Assembly: GCA_030737875.1 (NCBI GenBank)
Contig: CM060922.1
Location: 232,666,335 to 232,730,334, forward strand
Direction of reading: 5' to 3'
From: Allium sativum
Lineage: Eukaryota > Streptophyta > Magnoliopsida > Asparagales > Amaryllidaceae
DNA: 64,000 bases
In this document: piece by piece, positions 1 through 11,224 of the stretch
Numbering within the stretch: the first letter of the stretch is position 1
How the letters are laid out: each line of letters begins with the position of its first letter
The notes under the pieces: model-generated
What the model saw: the letters and a program-made list of their open reading frames with translations, nothing else
Databases searched by the model: none
What the model was told of the DNA's origin: nothing
Translations under genes and position numbers: made by a program

Positions 1-439
1 CGTATGTGGAGATCGATGGGTATGCGAGGTATATAGTGCCTCCGGTTTCGTTCAGACCCAGAACGGACTTGTAAATGGACGGTGTGTCTGACGTTGGAAT
101 TCATTCTACGTGATTGATAGCCATCAGTTGCATGGTGTGAATTGCCTATGTGACATGCTAAGATGCAGTGATCAAGGCTTTTGTTGAAAAGCATAGTCTT
201 GTGGTTGATGATCAAAGCCCCGCCTGTGTGGCATAGTTTTGTGTATAACGTTAATTCGCGAGCCTCGCACCTGGTATAAATCAGAAACGGGAGAGGACCT
301 CGGGGAGGGCATGCGTTTCCTTCTAGCTAGAGGTGGTGTCAGTGCTTAAAACAGGCTGACATTTATACTATTTTTCACCTATGTGATTGTTGCTGTTGCG
401 AGGCGCCTCGGATATATCGGTGACTATGTGAAGCCGATG
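1..439 (+). mobile_element. Left piece of the 5' LTR of chromovirus B, split by the CACTA
   Basis: This stretch aligns base for base with 29051-29489 inside the complete 3' LTR of the same element and continues, after the CACTA insertion, at 23063. About 20 differences are visible in the first 340 bp, so the two LTRs differ by about 6%, mostly by transitions. The LTR starts beyond the left edge of the window. No coding role is seen. Confidence 0.9.
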
Positions 440-451
440 CACTACGAGAAA
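437..451. repeat. Left CACTA terminus with target duplication
   Basis: Target duplication ATG (437-439) is followed by CACTACGAGAAA. Of the first 12 bases, 10 match the right terminus. The sequence just inside differs from the inside of the right end, so the two ends do not share obvious subterminal repeats. Confidence 0.85.
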
Positions 452-2187
452 AATGATTATTGATGGCACGTTAGCATGACGTCCAAACACAGCTCGTCAT
501 CTTTGTTCATTTTAAAGCCAACCAGGGGTCAACATAGCCCATGTTGCGTGCTGTCACAAGACTCATAATGCCTCAAAATCTAGTGGCAAATATTTTCGCC
601 TCCCGCTCCCATTTGATATTTCTCCTGCTCCCTTTTCCTCTTCTCTAAATCCCTAAATTTCTCCTTTGAAACTGATTTTCACCGCGAATCTCACTCAAAC
701 CCTTACCCTTAACTCCTGGTTTCAGCTTTCCCCTATGATTTCCTCTCTCCCGTAAACATTCCCTATGTCAACAGATCTTGCATCTAAAATCTAGGTCATG
801 CCGTCTCCTTCGTGCAGGCCCTTAACCTTTGTGAAATGTACAAGCAAGCAGGTCTCTTAGGTCCATCTGCCAACTCTGTATAACCGAGTTCAATGTAAGT
901 TCATATAAATATTAATGAATATTTTCTAATTTATGAAGTTTTCTCAGCATTTTGTTATTGCTACATGGTTTAAAAAGTAATTTTTACAGTGTTAAATGTA
1001 TGAGCACCGAGTTTAACTACTTAATTAGTAATTTGCTTTTGATTATATATAACTGCCGCTCTAAATCAGATAATTAATGAATTACATGTCTAGGAAACTG
1101 TGTTGCTGTACAAAACTGTTGATTAGGCAATCTACAAAACTGTTGGTAGTGAACTAATTCATATCTACAAAACTATTGGTAGTAAACTTGAGATAGTTGC
1201 AGTAAATTACCCTAAGTTTGATGGGCATATGAATGGATGTTGTTGTACTTATCCATAGGTAGAACCATTTTTTCAGACTTACTTTAGTACAGATGAAAAT
1301 TCTGCAAACAAAAATAATTTTGTAAGCCTTTATAATCACTATTCACATACCTATTTGTTTTTTTGGGCTATGCTCACTTATATAGCAAACTAAATGCTAT
1401 TCAAGTTGCGTGGATATTAGCTACCCTTAAGTGATTGTGACACCTAAATTTGAATATTTTTCAATGGACGTCTCTTTTAGCTCGAATAATTTTCGTCAGC
1501 CTCATACCAATTTCAAATAACTGGATAACTAAAACCATGACTTTACTATCGCTCAGTTTTTATAAGAAGGCAGTGTCTCATATCATTTATGCTTCATTTA
1601 GGTAATCTCCTTTGGTTATGTACATGATCGATATAATTTCCATTGTCGGATGGAGGTTGTGATTGCTTCATTCTTGAAACTATTATTTTAAGATGCAACA
1701 TCATTTACAGATCATCTACACACATTTACGTCACTATAACAACACTTACATCATAAGTACTTTTACATATAATTTCTTTTTTTGATGGAGGTTATGATAT
1801 AAATAAGTTTCCGAGTGTTGAAGAAATAATAAATAGTCTTTAGAGATGGTGTTCCAGCAGTTAGTGCAGAAGAGATACCGTCAAAAAGTTAGGCAGCCAG
1901 ATTAGGCCAAAGAGAAGCGGCCTCATAGTTGAGAAAGTAATGTTCAATTCAACAAAAAGTTCTAGGCTGCGGACGTTCTTAATAATTCCAAGTAAAGAGC
2001 AGGCCACAGGAAGTTGATTGGCTTATCGGTCCTGATGTTCCACGGTCCAATGTTATTGTCTAACATCATTAAATTACGGTGGAGTTGATTGGCTTTAATA
2101 AAGAAACCCAATTACTCCTAGGTGATACAGTAGAAGTTTATTTTTCTTTGGTGCCTATCTGGTTGCATTAATTGTCCATTGGGGATG
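452..2187. other. CACTA left arm, no recognisable gene
   Basis: No convincing long frame is present. About 600-780 is pyrimidine-rich and reads like a plant transcribed leader. It is followed by a splice-donor-like GTAAGT at 895. About 1095-1190 holds three copies of a short 'tctacaaaactRttggtagt'-like repeat. Around 1850-1960 there is a more G/C-balanced stretch that could be an exon remnant, but I recognise no protein. The arm stops where the Tat element is inserted and resumes at 16077. Confidence 0.5.
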
Positions 2188-2192
2188 ATCCA

Positions 2193-3032
2193 TGTTAGAC
2201 CAAAAATTTGTTCTAACACCCAAATTGACTAAAAGTAGAATAAAATAAGATCAAAAGTAAAATGAACACACAGGATTTATAGTGGTTCGGCGAAGAAATG
2301 CCTACGTCCACTTGTCTTTCACTATTTTCAATGATGTAGTTGCAAATTACAATGAAATATTCACTGAACTTCTCTCACAACTCACTTATATTCACTCAAT
2401 TGTCTAAAAACAAATGATGAAAGAAGATTTGGATTTTTCGGGAGTGCTGAAATTCGGGTTATGAAGGTGGTTGAACTCTCGGAGTGCCGGAAAAAAGATC
2501 CTTTTCTTTGCCTCCAGACGGGGTATTTATAGGTGAGAATTTTCTCAGAACCCGATCCGGATCGGAGCCACGTGTCATCCATCCCATCAGCCTCGGGTTC
2601 GGATGAATTTCTATGTTGACAACGCATCAGAGTAGTGGACGTTGAGGGTAGGAACTGGTCACAGCCGATCCGAATAACCAGGCGCTCATGCAGGAGAGTG
2701 ACGTGGAAGACAGGCTCGGGTCGGAGGGGTATGCACAAGGGGTTCGGATCGGAGTACCCGATCCGACCCGGATTGACTTAGGACTAATTCCTGTGTTTAC
2801 TCCGCTCCGCTCAGATCTATTGCTCTCCGCTCCAGCTGGAAATAGGTTGCTCTCCTATCCGAACAGACGTGCCTCTCTAATTCCAACAACAATAGCTCAC
2901 CGATCCGAACTGCAGACTTTATCCGATCCGAACCGCTACACTGCTCCGATCTGACCCGCTTCAGTGTTTTTCAAGCTCTTCAATATTTCACATCTTGACT
3001 TTGTGTTGCCCAGTTCACAAAGTGGGCTCACA
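2193..3032 (-). repeat. 3' LTR of the Tat element
   Basis: The LTR is 840 bp and aligns without gaps to 15232-16071. Read on the - strand, U3 begins at 3032. A TATA box (TATAAATA, 2524-2531) lies about 500 bp into the LTR. U5 carries the motif GTGGACGTAGGC...GAACCACTATAAATC (about 2275-2325) seen in many plant gypsy LTRs. All GATCCG-type motifs of the LTR lie in U3, upstream of the TATA box. Confidence 0.95.
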
Positions 3033-3044
3033 TTTTGCCCCCTC
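3033..3044 (-). other. Polypurine tract of the Tat element
   Basis: On the - strand GAGGGGGCAAAA abuts the TG of the 3' LTR. This is the expected primer for plus-strand DNA synthesis. Confidence 0.8.
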
Positions 3045-4402
3045 AAAGGATGCTTCTGTTGGAGACGGAGCATGCTTTGATTATCATTGCACAGTGCTCT
3101 TCGAGGTGATTTTTCTTTTGATTTTCCTTGTGTTTTCATCTTTTTCTTCAGATTTCAATTTAATTCGTTGCTGAGCTAAAGAACTCGGTTCGGTTCGGAT
3201 TCCGATCTGAACATATCCCTTCTCCTTTCTATTTTTCACTGGATTGTTTGGCCAAGCTTCGCTTCTGGGCTGTCCATCCGATCCGAATGAGAATTCTTCT
3301 ACTGGGCTGCAGATCCGAATGGGGAGACGAATAGACACTCTTCTCTTCTATATAAACACTGCCTTCTTCCTCCTTTCATTTTTACTGTTTTACTCCCGAA
3401 GTTCTGCAAAACGAGAGGAAAAAAAACTAATTCGTGAAGCATCAAAATTCCTTTTAATTCTCGAAGTAATTACATCGGTAGGTTATAAAACTTTGAACAA
3501 TTCCTTCTTTAATCATTCTTGATTCGGATTCGTGAGCGATTAGGATGATTTGAGTATGAAACTCTGATGACCTTGCCACCGTGACCCCCCCTCGTCGTCG
3601 TCGCCAGTAGACTCGTCGCCATCTTGAGGTTGGAACGGAGGGGATGAGAATCCGTAGTTGAGTGCACCAGCATATAATTTCCTGGTTTTGATTTGAGTGA
3701 CTGGCACGAAATTGGCCTTGGGGTCGGTTAGGGAAGAAAGAGGGTGAAGGAGAAGAAGAAGATAATAGGGAATCGGTTCGGTTCGGAGGGATATGGAAGG
3801 TGAAAAAACAAGGGAAGAAGGATGGAAATTCAGGAGGTCGGACAGGGTCGGGGCAAGCAAAAAAAAAAGAAAAAAAAAAGAAATCCTGGAGATTGGATCG
3901 GGTCGGAGAAAGTATTTAAGGAAGGGGGAAAAGAGCCAACCTAACCGGATCGGGTCGGACCGTAAGATGTTGGAGGAGAAGTATAACTACGTGATCCGAT
4001 CCGAACCGTTAGGGGACTTTGCCTCCGATCCGATCCGATTTTGATTTCTGAGTTTCAATGAGAGATCCAAGCCTAAAGCCACGCCCCCGATCCGATCCCA
4101 ATGAATGCGCCCGAACCGAACTGAAGCACAGTCTACCTTAATGCATAAAAACTCGTCTAACTGGCCCAATCAACTTTCGGCATGATCTTCAATTTAATGG
4201 ACAGTTAGGATAGTGCCTTGCGAACGTAACTGGACATCAAGAATTACTTCAACTCTTTATATTTTGCCAAACTTTTTCGTCGCACTTTTAAACATTCACT
4301 TGCACTTTCCGTATACACTGTCTATACTTTAGTTTGCACACATACACGGGGGGATACGGGCTAATTTGCTCTAATTTGTGCTATTGCTTCTTCAATAGTT
4401 TT
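3045..4402. other. Tat untranslated region between 3' LTR and antisense gene, rich in GATCCG-type motifs
   Basis: No supported gene lies here. The region is dotted with GATCCGA, GGATCGG, GGTTCGG and GGGTCGG words, for example at about 3183-3210, 3276-3290, 3774-3787, 3894-3907, 3946-3961, 3992-4008, 4025-4041 and 4087-4099. It lies directly upstream of the antisense gene and directly inside the 3' LTR, so it could serve as its promoter. A weak TATA-like CTTTATATTTT is at about 4255-4265. Confidence 0.6.
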
Positions 4403-7400
4403 ATGACCATGAGACCCATACGCTCTTCAAGACTAGCTGAGAGGAAAGAAGCCCCGGAAACCTCTAACAAGATTACTCTCGAGGACATATCTTCTCCGTC
4501 GGATCCAGAATGGGATAATGAGGGTTCAGACTACGAAGTCGGAAATCGTAAAAGTGACGAGGTGTCTTCAGAGATTGAAGTTTCTCTAGGTTTTGAGGAG
4601 GAAGGAGGGATTGGTGACGACCGAGCTCCTGATGAGTTTGAATCGGCTGTCATATTGGAATCGCCCCAAGATTCCGTTGAATCAATTATCGATAACGACC
4701 GACTTACCCGAATTTGTTTGAAATACGGGATAATGAAAAGGGACACTCTAGTGCCTTCAAGATCTGACCGTCCTCACAACCCTCTAGAAGGATATATGGC
4801 GGTCACTCGTTTGATGTGTATGGTCGGCGCTATCCCTCCATTTTCTCCCTTCATCATTGATTTTCTAAGACAAATGTGGATTGCCGCCATGCAGCTGCAT
4901 CCCAATTCTTATGCCTACTTGCACACTTTGTACATAGCATACCGTGAGATCTTAGGCATAGAGCTCACTTTCGATGACGTTCATTTCTTCTATAACTTCA
5001 AGCATCGGACTCGAGAGACTCCATCTTTCTGCTATTTTGAGTCTGTTCCTAAGAGGAAGATAATCTCGGCGCCATTCAGCAGTAAAGCTGGAGATTCCAG
5101 ACTGGAATGGTTCTATGTGAAGCGACAGCCTGGATGTGCCAGGAGGTGGCCGAAATCAAGTAAAGCACTGATTTTCTAAATCCGGCTCTATACACTCGAG
5201 CCATCGCCTTAACTTGTTTTTCTTTTTGCTTGCAGTCGACAACCCGAAAAATATATCAGATTAGGTGTTCTTTGACCGGATGCACCAGCTTCTTAATGGC
5301 AACCAGAAATTCCTGACTATTAATGAAGTCCTTAAGGACGAATATCTTCACTTTCATGGGCTGTTATCCGTTTTTCGTAGTATCGGTCATGGGACGGCTC
5401 CATACGTATATATTCCTCCAGTGGATGTAGTTCCAGAGATAGGAGAAGGTTCTGGAGTTCCTGCAGTGCCTCTTCAAACTTCACCTTCTCCATCTTCTAC
5501 TCAAGATGACGAATTGGCTAACCTGGCTGAAAAGCATCGTGAAGGATATACTGCCCCCGAGGAGGCTACTTCTCTGGAAAAGTCAACATCCTCCAAAGAG
5601 TCGCCACTTAATGCTTCCGAGGGAGATGTCCATAGTACCGATGACCCAATATTTCAGGGTTTGGGGGATCTCCCCTTACTTGAAACTATATACACTTCAG
5701 AGGATTTTAGGAAGGATCCTTTAGTCTTCACCTCTTCTGAAGAGACCACTCCTGCTAAGGCCAAAGAGCCTGCCCGTACTAGTCTAGTTTCAGACTCGGG
5801 TTGGTTGGGGGGAAACACACCACTTAGGACACACTTTATACAATAGCATTAGCATTCATTGCACCTCTTTCTCTGTGAATCCATTGATTCTGAATTTCGT
5901 TTATCTTATTGTGCAGGCACGATGTCTCGATCTTACTATGATATCACGAAGCTTCGCCGCAGCATGTCTAATCCACCTCAGGATATCGAGTATGATCGCC
6001 GCGATGATCGCGGTAGGGAGGAGAGAAGTCCTTATGATCCCTATCGCTCTCGACCCTCATGTTCTCGCTCTCCCGTTCGGTCGGATCAAGAGAAATACAA
6101 AGGTTATCAAAGCCGTAGGGAAGAGGACAGGCCACAATCGAAAGACTCCACCTCTTCCCACGAAAAGCGTAGCAGAGAGAGAAGTCCTCCAAAAGATACT
6201 GAGTCTCGAAGTAAACGCAAGGTCCCTGCTACTAAACGACCTAGGACAGACAAAGAAACTATTGAATCCTCCACACACAGGGACACTGAATTAACGATCC
6301 CCGCTCCTCCACCACTAGATGCGGAGGCCGCAATCAAGCTGGCGTATTTGGAGGAGCAATTTCCTGAACATTACTTCGAGACTTTGACTTTTTTACCTGC
6401 CCTCGAACCTATTTCTTCCAGGTGGGCAGACGAGGCCAAAGCAAAGATAGACGCAGTTGAAAAACAGTATTCTGAGATGTTTAAATATTCACGCAACCTT
6501 TACAGAATTATCCGTACTCTAATCACGAATGCTGATTCAATGCAAAAAACCGCGGAAGAAGATGCAAAGGCCTTAAAGAACCTAGGTAAAGATTTGGAGG
6601 ACACACAGGCCCAGCTTGCTATTGCTCAGAGGGACGCTACCAACTTCAAACAACAATTTGAGGATATGCAAAAACGTTATCATGACTTGCTTGAATCTCA
6701 CACTCAAGAGCGTTTTGAGTTAAAAAAGCAAGATGATGATGCTAAGTCAGAACCTGCTAAGACGCGCCTTGCTTACACTGACCTCGAATGGAAAAATGCC
6801 GAGTTAGCAAAGAGGAATGCTGAGTTAGAAAAGAAAAATGCTGACTTGGCTTCAAAGCTACTGGAGGCAGAGAACAGAGCTGCCCTGGCGGAGGCCAACG
6901 TTGAGTGTGCTATCAAATCTGCGAAGGAGGCCCGCAAACAATTGTCAGAGGCGGAGGCAGAAATTCAGGGTTTCGGCGAATTAATGATTGAATTCTTCGC
7001 ACATATCATCCGTCGCCGAAACATTTCTTGGATCGAGGATTACCCATCCACTCTTGTTCATGTATGGAATCAGATCGTCGAGTGGGAAAAAGAGGAGCTC
7101 AACGTCGATTCCATCGATGAAGATAAGCTAATGGAAAAATACTTGAGGGATGATGAGCCAGAGCGCCTAGCTGAAGGGCGCCGCCTCATTGCTGAGGCTA
7201 TGGAAGAAGAGAGGCGGAGGACTAAACAGAAAAACATTCCCGAGACTGGTTCCTCTTCTGCTGCCCCCGCAACTCCTGAAGTAGAGGGATATGATCCTGA
7301 ACACCCGGGACTCCCTCGAACAACTCTACTATCCCCAATCCCTTAAATGGCATCAGAGACAGCGGTTACCCCTGCTGAGAAGTCTTCGGAAGGTATCCCT

Positions 7401-8093
7401 ACCTTTTCTCCTCAATTTGCCAAGGCTATTTCTACCTTTCGCCACGTGATTGAGCAATCGATGAAAAACCCATTATTTTCGCCTGAGTTGATAACTGTTG
7501 CTTCTCACTCTATAGGTATTGAGCCATCCGAAAAGACTGATGTGACTCAAGGAGCCGCCTCTAGGGCAGAGCCTACGGAAAAGGCAAAAGTAGGGAAGGA
7601 CAAAACTGCTCCTATAGACTTGGGAGAAGGAAGCGAGCCATCTAAGGCTGACATTCCCCATGATGAAGAAATGATAGCAGCTTTAAAGGATGATAGCGGT
7701 GACGGAGGACATGAGGAAGATCCAGAGATAACAATAGTCGGGGAGTCAAAAAATGTTGAGGATGTTACTTTGGCTGCCATGAAAGTTGATCAAGATAAAC
7801 GCTTGCAATTAAAAGCCAAAGAACAAGACCCTGAAGCCCTCAATCCTTTCGCAGTTGTGGATGCGGGATCAAGGTTAGTTGTTAAGCTCTCAACTAGATC
7901 TATTACAGAGGAACTCGCTAAAAAATCTTCTCTTGATTCCAGCGCTCCGCCCTCCGGGAAGAAGTCAACCGGTTCCAGCACCGCATCTTCAGGAAAGAAG
8001 AAATCAAAACGAATCTTGACAGAGGCCGAGAAAGAGGCAAAGGATGCAGAGAAAGCCGCCAAGAAGTCCAAGGCTCACTCGAAATCTAAATAG
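4403..8093 (+). pseudogene. Antisense three-exon coding unit of the Tat element (Transposase_28-like 'putative gypsy transposon' protein)
   Basis: It is encoded opposite to gag-pol. Exon 1 is 4403-5159, exon 2 5236-5799 and exon 3 5917-8093. The intron at 5160-5235 is GT...AG with a pyrimidine-rich TTTTTGCTTGCAG acceptor. The intron at 5800-5916 ends TTATTGTGCAG; its donor GTTGGT is weak but is the phase-consistent choice. The joined frame is exactly 1166 codons with no frameshift, broken by TAG at 5262-5264 and TAA at 7344-7346. Exon 1 residues about 100-250 (RLTRICLKYGI..., MCMVGAIPPFSPF...) resemble the plant Transposase_28 family. Exon 3 starts with an Arg/Ser-rich stretch, then a long Lys/Glu/Ala coiled coil (about 6560-6980), and ends in a Lys-rich tail. 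Its function is unknown. It is not a DNA transposase despite the family name. Antisense ORFs at this position are known in Tat elements. Confidence 0.8.
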
Positions 8094-8202
8094 TGGGTTG
8101 CCTTGGGTCGCTTTAGCATTTAGTGAACCAACAATTGCTGCTACAAGAGTGGCTCTTGCACCTTCTTTTTTAGCTATTTTCCTGTACAAATTCATTCATT
8201 CG

Positions 8203-8219
8203 TAAATAAATAAAAAATA
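8203..8219 (+). terminator. Probable polyadenylation signal of the antisense gene
   Basis: The sequence GTAAATAAATAAAAAATAA, about 110 bp after the antisense stop codon at 8091-8093, holds overlapping AATAAA words. A TGT/TTTGT-rich stretch follows at about 8232-8245. The assignment rests on position and word match only. Confidence 0.5.
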
Positions 8220-8452
8220 ATTCATTCTCTGCAATGTCTGTTTGTCAGTAGTTCTGTACTTATGCAAAAATGCATGTCTTACTATAGTTATGAAATGAAG
8301 CTACGGAGGGAGGAAATATGTGTATACATATATGCCCCCAGTCGATTCTCACAAATTATTTAAGGATTAATCAAGCAATCTGAATGCTCCCGATTTTATG
8401 ACGGGATAGCATTTTCTGTGTCGTCAATGCCTGTCGTTTTTTCTGGCATTTC

Positions 8453-8712
8453 TTTTATACTCTCCTGCCTCTCTGGAAAGTTAGAGTTCGAGTTCAGCAA
8501 TCTATTCATTCCCCGGTCTTTCAGCGGGAAAGGATCTCTTTCTCAACGCTCAGTCGGAGACGCTTTTATACTCTCTCTCTCTCTCTGGAGAGTTAGAGTT
8601 TGAGCTCAGCAATCTATTCATTCCCTGGTCTTTCAGCGGGGAAGGATCTCTTTCTCAGCGCTCAGTCGGAGATGCTTTTATACTCTCTCTCTCTCTCTCT
8701 CTAGAGAGTTAG
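8453..8712. repeat. Tandem repeat, about 2.3 copies of 111-112 bp
   Basis: Units start at TTTTATACTCTC at 8453, 8564 and 8676. Each contains a CT-rich run that lengthens from copy to copy, GAGAGTTAGAGTT, and TCTTTCAGCGGG...CTCAGTCGGAGA. The third copy stops after about 37 bp. The array lies between the antisense gene and the pol stop, where transcripts from the two strands would converge. Confidence 0.85.
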
Positions 8713-8877
8713 AGTTAAGAATGTCGTTTTCTCATTCTTTTATGTCTTGTCGCACAAATAATCATTGTGCTTTTTCTTATATTTAAACTATCTTCAACCT
8801 TTTCAGGTTTTGAATCATCTTGTATTCCATAATCACAACAGAATAGTCGATGTATGTATATATATATAATGCATAAA

Positions 8878-8945
8878 AGTAAATAACACATGATATTTTT
8901 ATAGTGGTTCGGCTAAGTCCTAGCCTACATCCACTTTATTGTCCT
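8878..8945 (-). other. U5-like LTR relic between pol and the antisense gene
   Basis: About 65 bp (AGTAAATAACACATGATATTTTTATAGTGGTTCGGC...CTACATCCACTTTATTG) resembles the U5 region of the element's own LTRs at about 2253-2330, in the same orientation. It may be a duplicated LTR piece or a conserved 3'-processing signal. The rest of 8094-9028 shows no gene. Confidence 0.5.
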
Positions 8946-9028
8946 TTATTCATATCATCAGATTTTCCCAAGGCAATTCGTGCCTTATTACAGAGTTCAT
9001 AAGAAAAATAACAAAAAGTACAACATTT

Positions 9029-10447
9029 CTAATCCAAATATCGCATTAAGTGTTGGGCATTCCATGCTCTAGGGACTTCTTTGCCATCTACGGTCGTTAA
9101 CTTGAAGGTTCCTTTTTCAAGTTTCCGTTAGATGACAAAGGGTCCTTCCCACTTTGGTCCGAGGTGAGGAAGGGATGGAAAGACTCTCTTTAGCACCAAA
9201 TCTCCTGGTTCAAAAGTCCTGAGGCGAACTTTTTTGTCGTAATAGCGTGCCATCTGACGTCGATGTCTTGCCGCACGCAAATCTGCTTCGTCCCTTTTTT
9301 CTTCGACTTCATCAAGAGACTCAAGTAAGAGTGCCCGATTCGTCATCGGGTCATAATACGTCACCCTGTGGGAAGGGACTTCCAGCTCAACTGGAATTAC
9401 TGCTTCTGAGCCAAAGGAGAGAGAGAAAGGGGTGTGATCAGTAGCCGTCTTAAATGTTGTCCGATATGCCCACAAAGCTAGGGGTAACTCGTCAACCCAT
9501 TTTGCCTTTGCTCGCTCTAACCGTTTCTTAAGGATGGATTTTATTACTTTGTTTATTGCCTCAACTTGCCCATTCGACTACGGATAAGCAACCGCAGTGT
9601 ATCGCTTGTCGATCTTATATTTCTGGCAGAAATTTCTGAATTCAGTACCATCAAACTGGGTTCCGTTGTCAGTTATAATGGTCCTTGGGATCCCAAATCG
9701 GCATATAATATTTCTAACCACGAAACTTATCACTTTTCTTGCCGTGATTTTGGTCAAGGGCTCAGCTTCCACCCACTTCGTAAAATAGTCCACATCGACT
9801 ATTGCATATTTCGCTCCTCCTTTAGCAATCGGTAGAACTCCAATGATATCAATTCCCCATGTGGCAAATGGCCAAGGACTCACCATTGACTTGAGTTGGG
9901 TCGACGATGCTCTGGGTATTTTGGCGAATCTTTGGCACCTATCGCAGCGTCGTGAATAATCAGCTGCATCTTTATTAATTGTGGGCCAGAAGTATCCATA
10001 TCGCAATATCTTTTTTGCTAAAGTCTGACCTCCTGTATGATCTCCACACTCACCTTCGTGCACTTCTTTTAATACACGTTTGATGTCGTCGTGTGTAATA
10101 CATCGTAACAGGGGCATAGAAAATCCTTGTCTATAAAGAATATCATCTTGTATGACATATCTGGTAGCCTTGCGAACTATAGCCCTTTTCTCACTCTTCT
10201 TTGGTGGGAGTGTTCCATTCTTAAGGAAGTTCTTAATTGGGGTCATCCACGACTCCTTCTCCGGTTCCGCTTCGAAAGCGAACTCAATTTCCATCGACTC
10301 AAAGCTTGGCGATTCCAATGTTTCAATTGGAATTATTTCAGTTTCTTCTGGATTGTCGGAACTAGCTAGCTTTGCCAACCTGTCTGCCTTCTGGTTCTCG
10401 GCCCTTGGGATATGTGTTATATTGTACCGCTCCAAGTTGCTCAATAG
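9029..10447 (-). pseudogene. pol: Tat integrase
   Basis: The end of RNase H (HIPRAENQKADRLAKLAS) leads into integrase. The zinc finger HEGECGDHTGGQ...CDRCQRF is at about 9930-10060. The catalytic D-D-E residues are in WGIDIIGVLP, IITDNGTQF and the GQVEA block just after a stop. The C-terminal part reads WAYRTTFKTATDHTPFSLSFG...GPKWEGPFVI, then KGTFKLTTVDG to the natural TAG at 9029-9031. In-frame stops lie at 9578-9580 (TAG) and 9128-9130 (TAA). No chromodomain is seen, as expected for Tat. Confidence 0.92.
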
Positions 10448-10873
10448 CTATCTCACTTTCCCGAGGAAGGCGATAAGTCCAGGTCCCCGAGCCGCAAATT
10501 CCTCTCGCACTTGGCAAACAATGATTTTAGAGTCACAGAATATGTCCAACATTTTTACTCCGAGGTCTTTAGCAAGCTTCAGCCCGGCAATCAGGGCTTC
10601 CTATTCAGAGTCATTGTTAGTCTTCGAAAATTCTAATCGTAGATCGTAATATAACGACCGTCCTTCAGGAGTGACTAAGACGATTCCAGCTCCGGACCAT
10701 CGGTCGTTCTTGGCTCCATCTGTGTATAGCTTCCATGGATCTATCTTTAACTCATCCTCAGACTTAACCACTCTATCATCGATTACTTCCTCCTCTTGGA
10801 TGGTGAATTCTGCTATAAAGTTTGCCAGAGCTTGCCCCCTGATCGAATTTCGTGGTTGAAAATTTAAATCAAA
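10448..10873 (-). pseudogene. pol: Tat second RNase H (aRNH type)
   Basis: A separate RNase H domain follows the gypsy-type one. It shows LYTDGAKNDRWSGAG (first acidic residue, about 10710-10755), the ...E-EALIAGLKLA block (second, about 10570-10610) and DIFCDSKIIVCQV (third, about 10520-10545). It resembles plant/archaeal RNase H, and its presence marks the Tat lineage. In-frame stops are at TAG 10601-10603, which replaces the residue between two conserved Glu, and TAG 10448-10450. Confidence 0.88.
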
Positions 10874-11224
10874 CTAACTTAATTCTATATTCCACTTGAT
10901 CAACCTTCCCGATGCTTCGGGTCTCTGCAACACCTGCCTCAGGGGCTGGTCAGTGTATATGGTTATTGGATGAGCTTGGAAATAATGACGAAGTTTTCGG
11001 GATGCGATTAGGAGGCTGTAAGCGAGCTTCTCAATCTTTGGGTAGTTGCGCTCTGCCGCTGCTAATTTCTTGCTTACATAATATACTGGTTTTTGCACTT
11101 TGTCTTCTTCTCGGACCAAGGCTGTGCTAACGGCGTGAGCTGAGACTGCCAAGTAAACAAACAATTCTTCGTGATCCACTGGCTTTGACAAAATCGGCGA
11201 TTTTTCTAGTAGTTCCAATAAATT
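10874..11224 (-). pseudogene. pol: Tat first RNase H domain (gypsy type)
   Basis: LFVYLAVSAHAVSTALVRE...KPVYYVSKKL...ERNYPKIEKLAYSL matches the RNase H that follows RT in Ty3/gypsy elements. The first Asp of the usual 'YxDAS' is replaced here by LAVSA, as in other Tat elements where this domain is degenerate. It ends at TAG 10874-10876, in frame with the second RNase H. Confidence 0.85.

Noticed and set aside
2382..2738. A 118-codon frame on the - strand in both Tat LTRs (also 15421-15777)
   Set aside because: The TATA box lies inside the frame, the two copies are identical because the LTRs are, and the peptide resembles nothing known.
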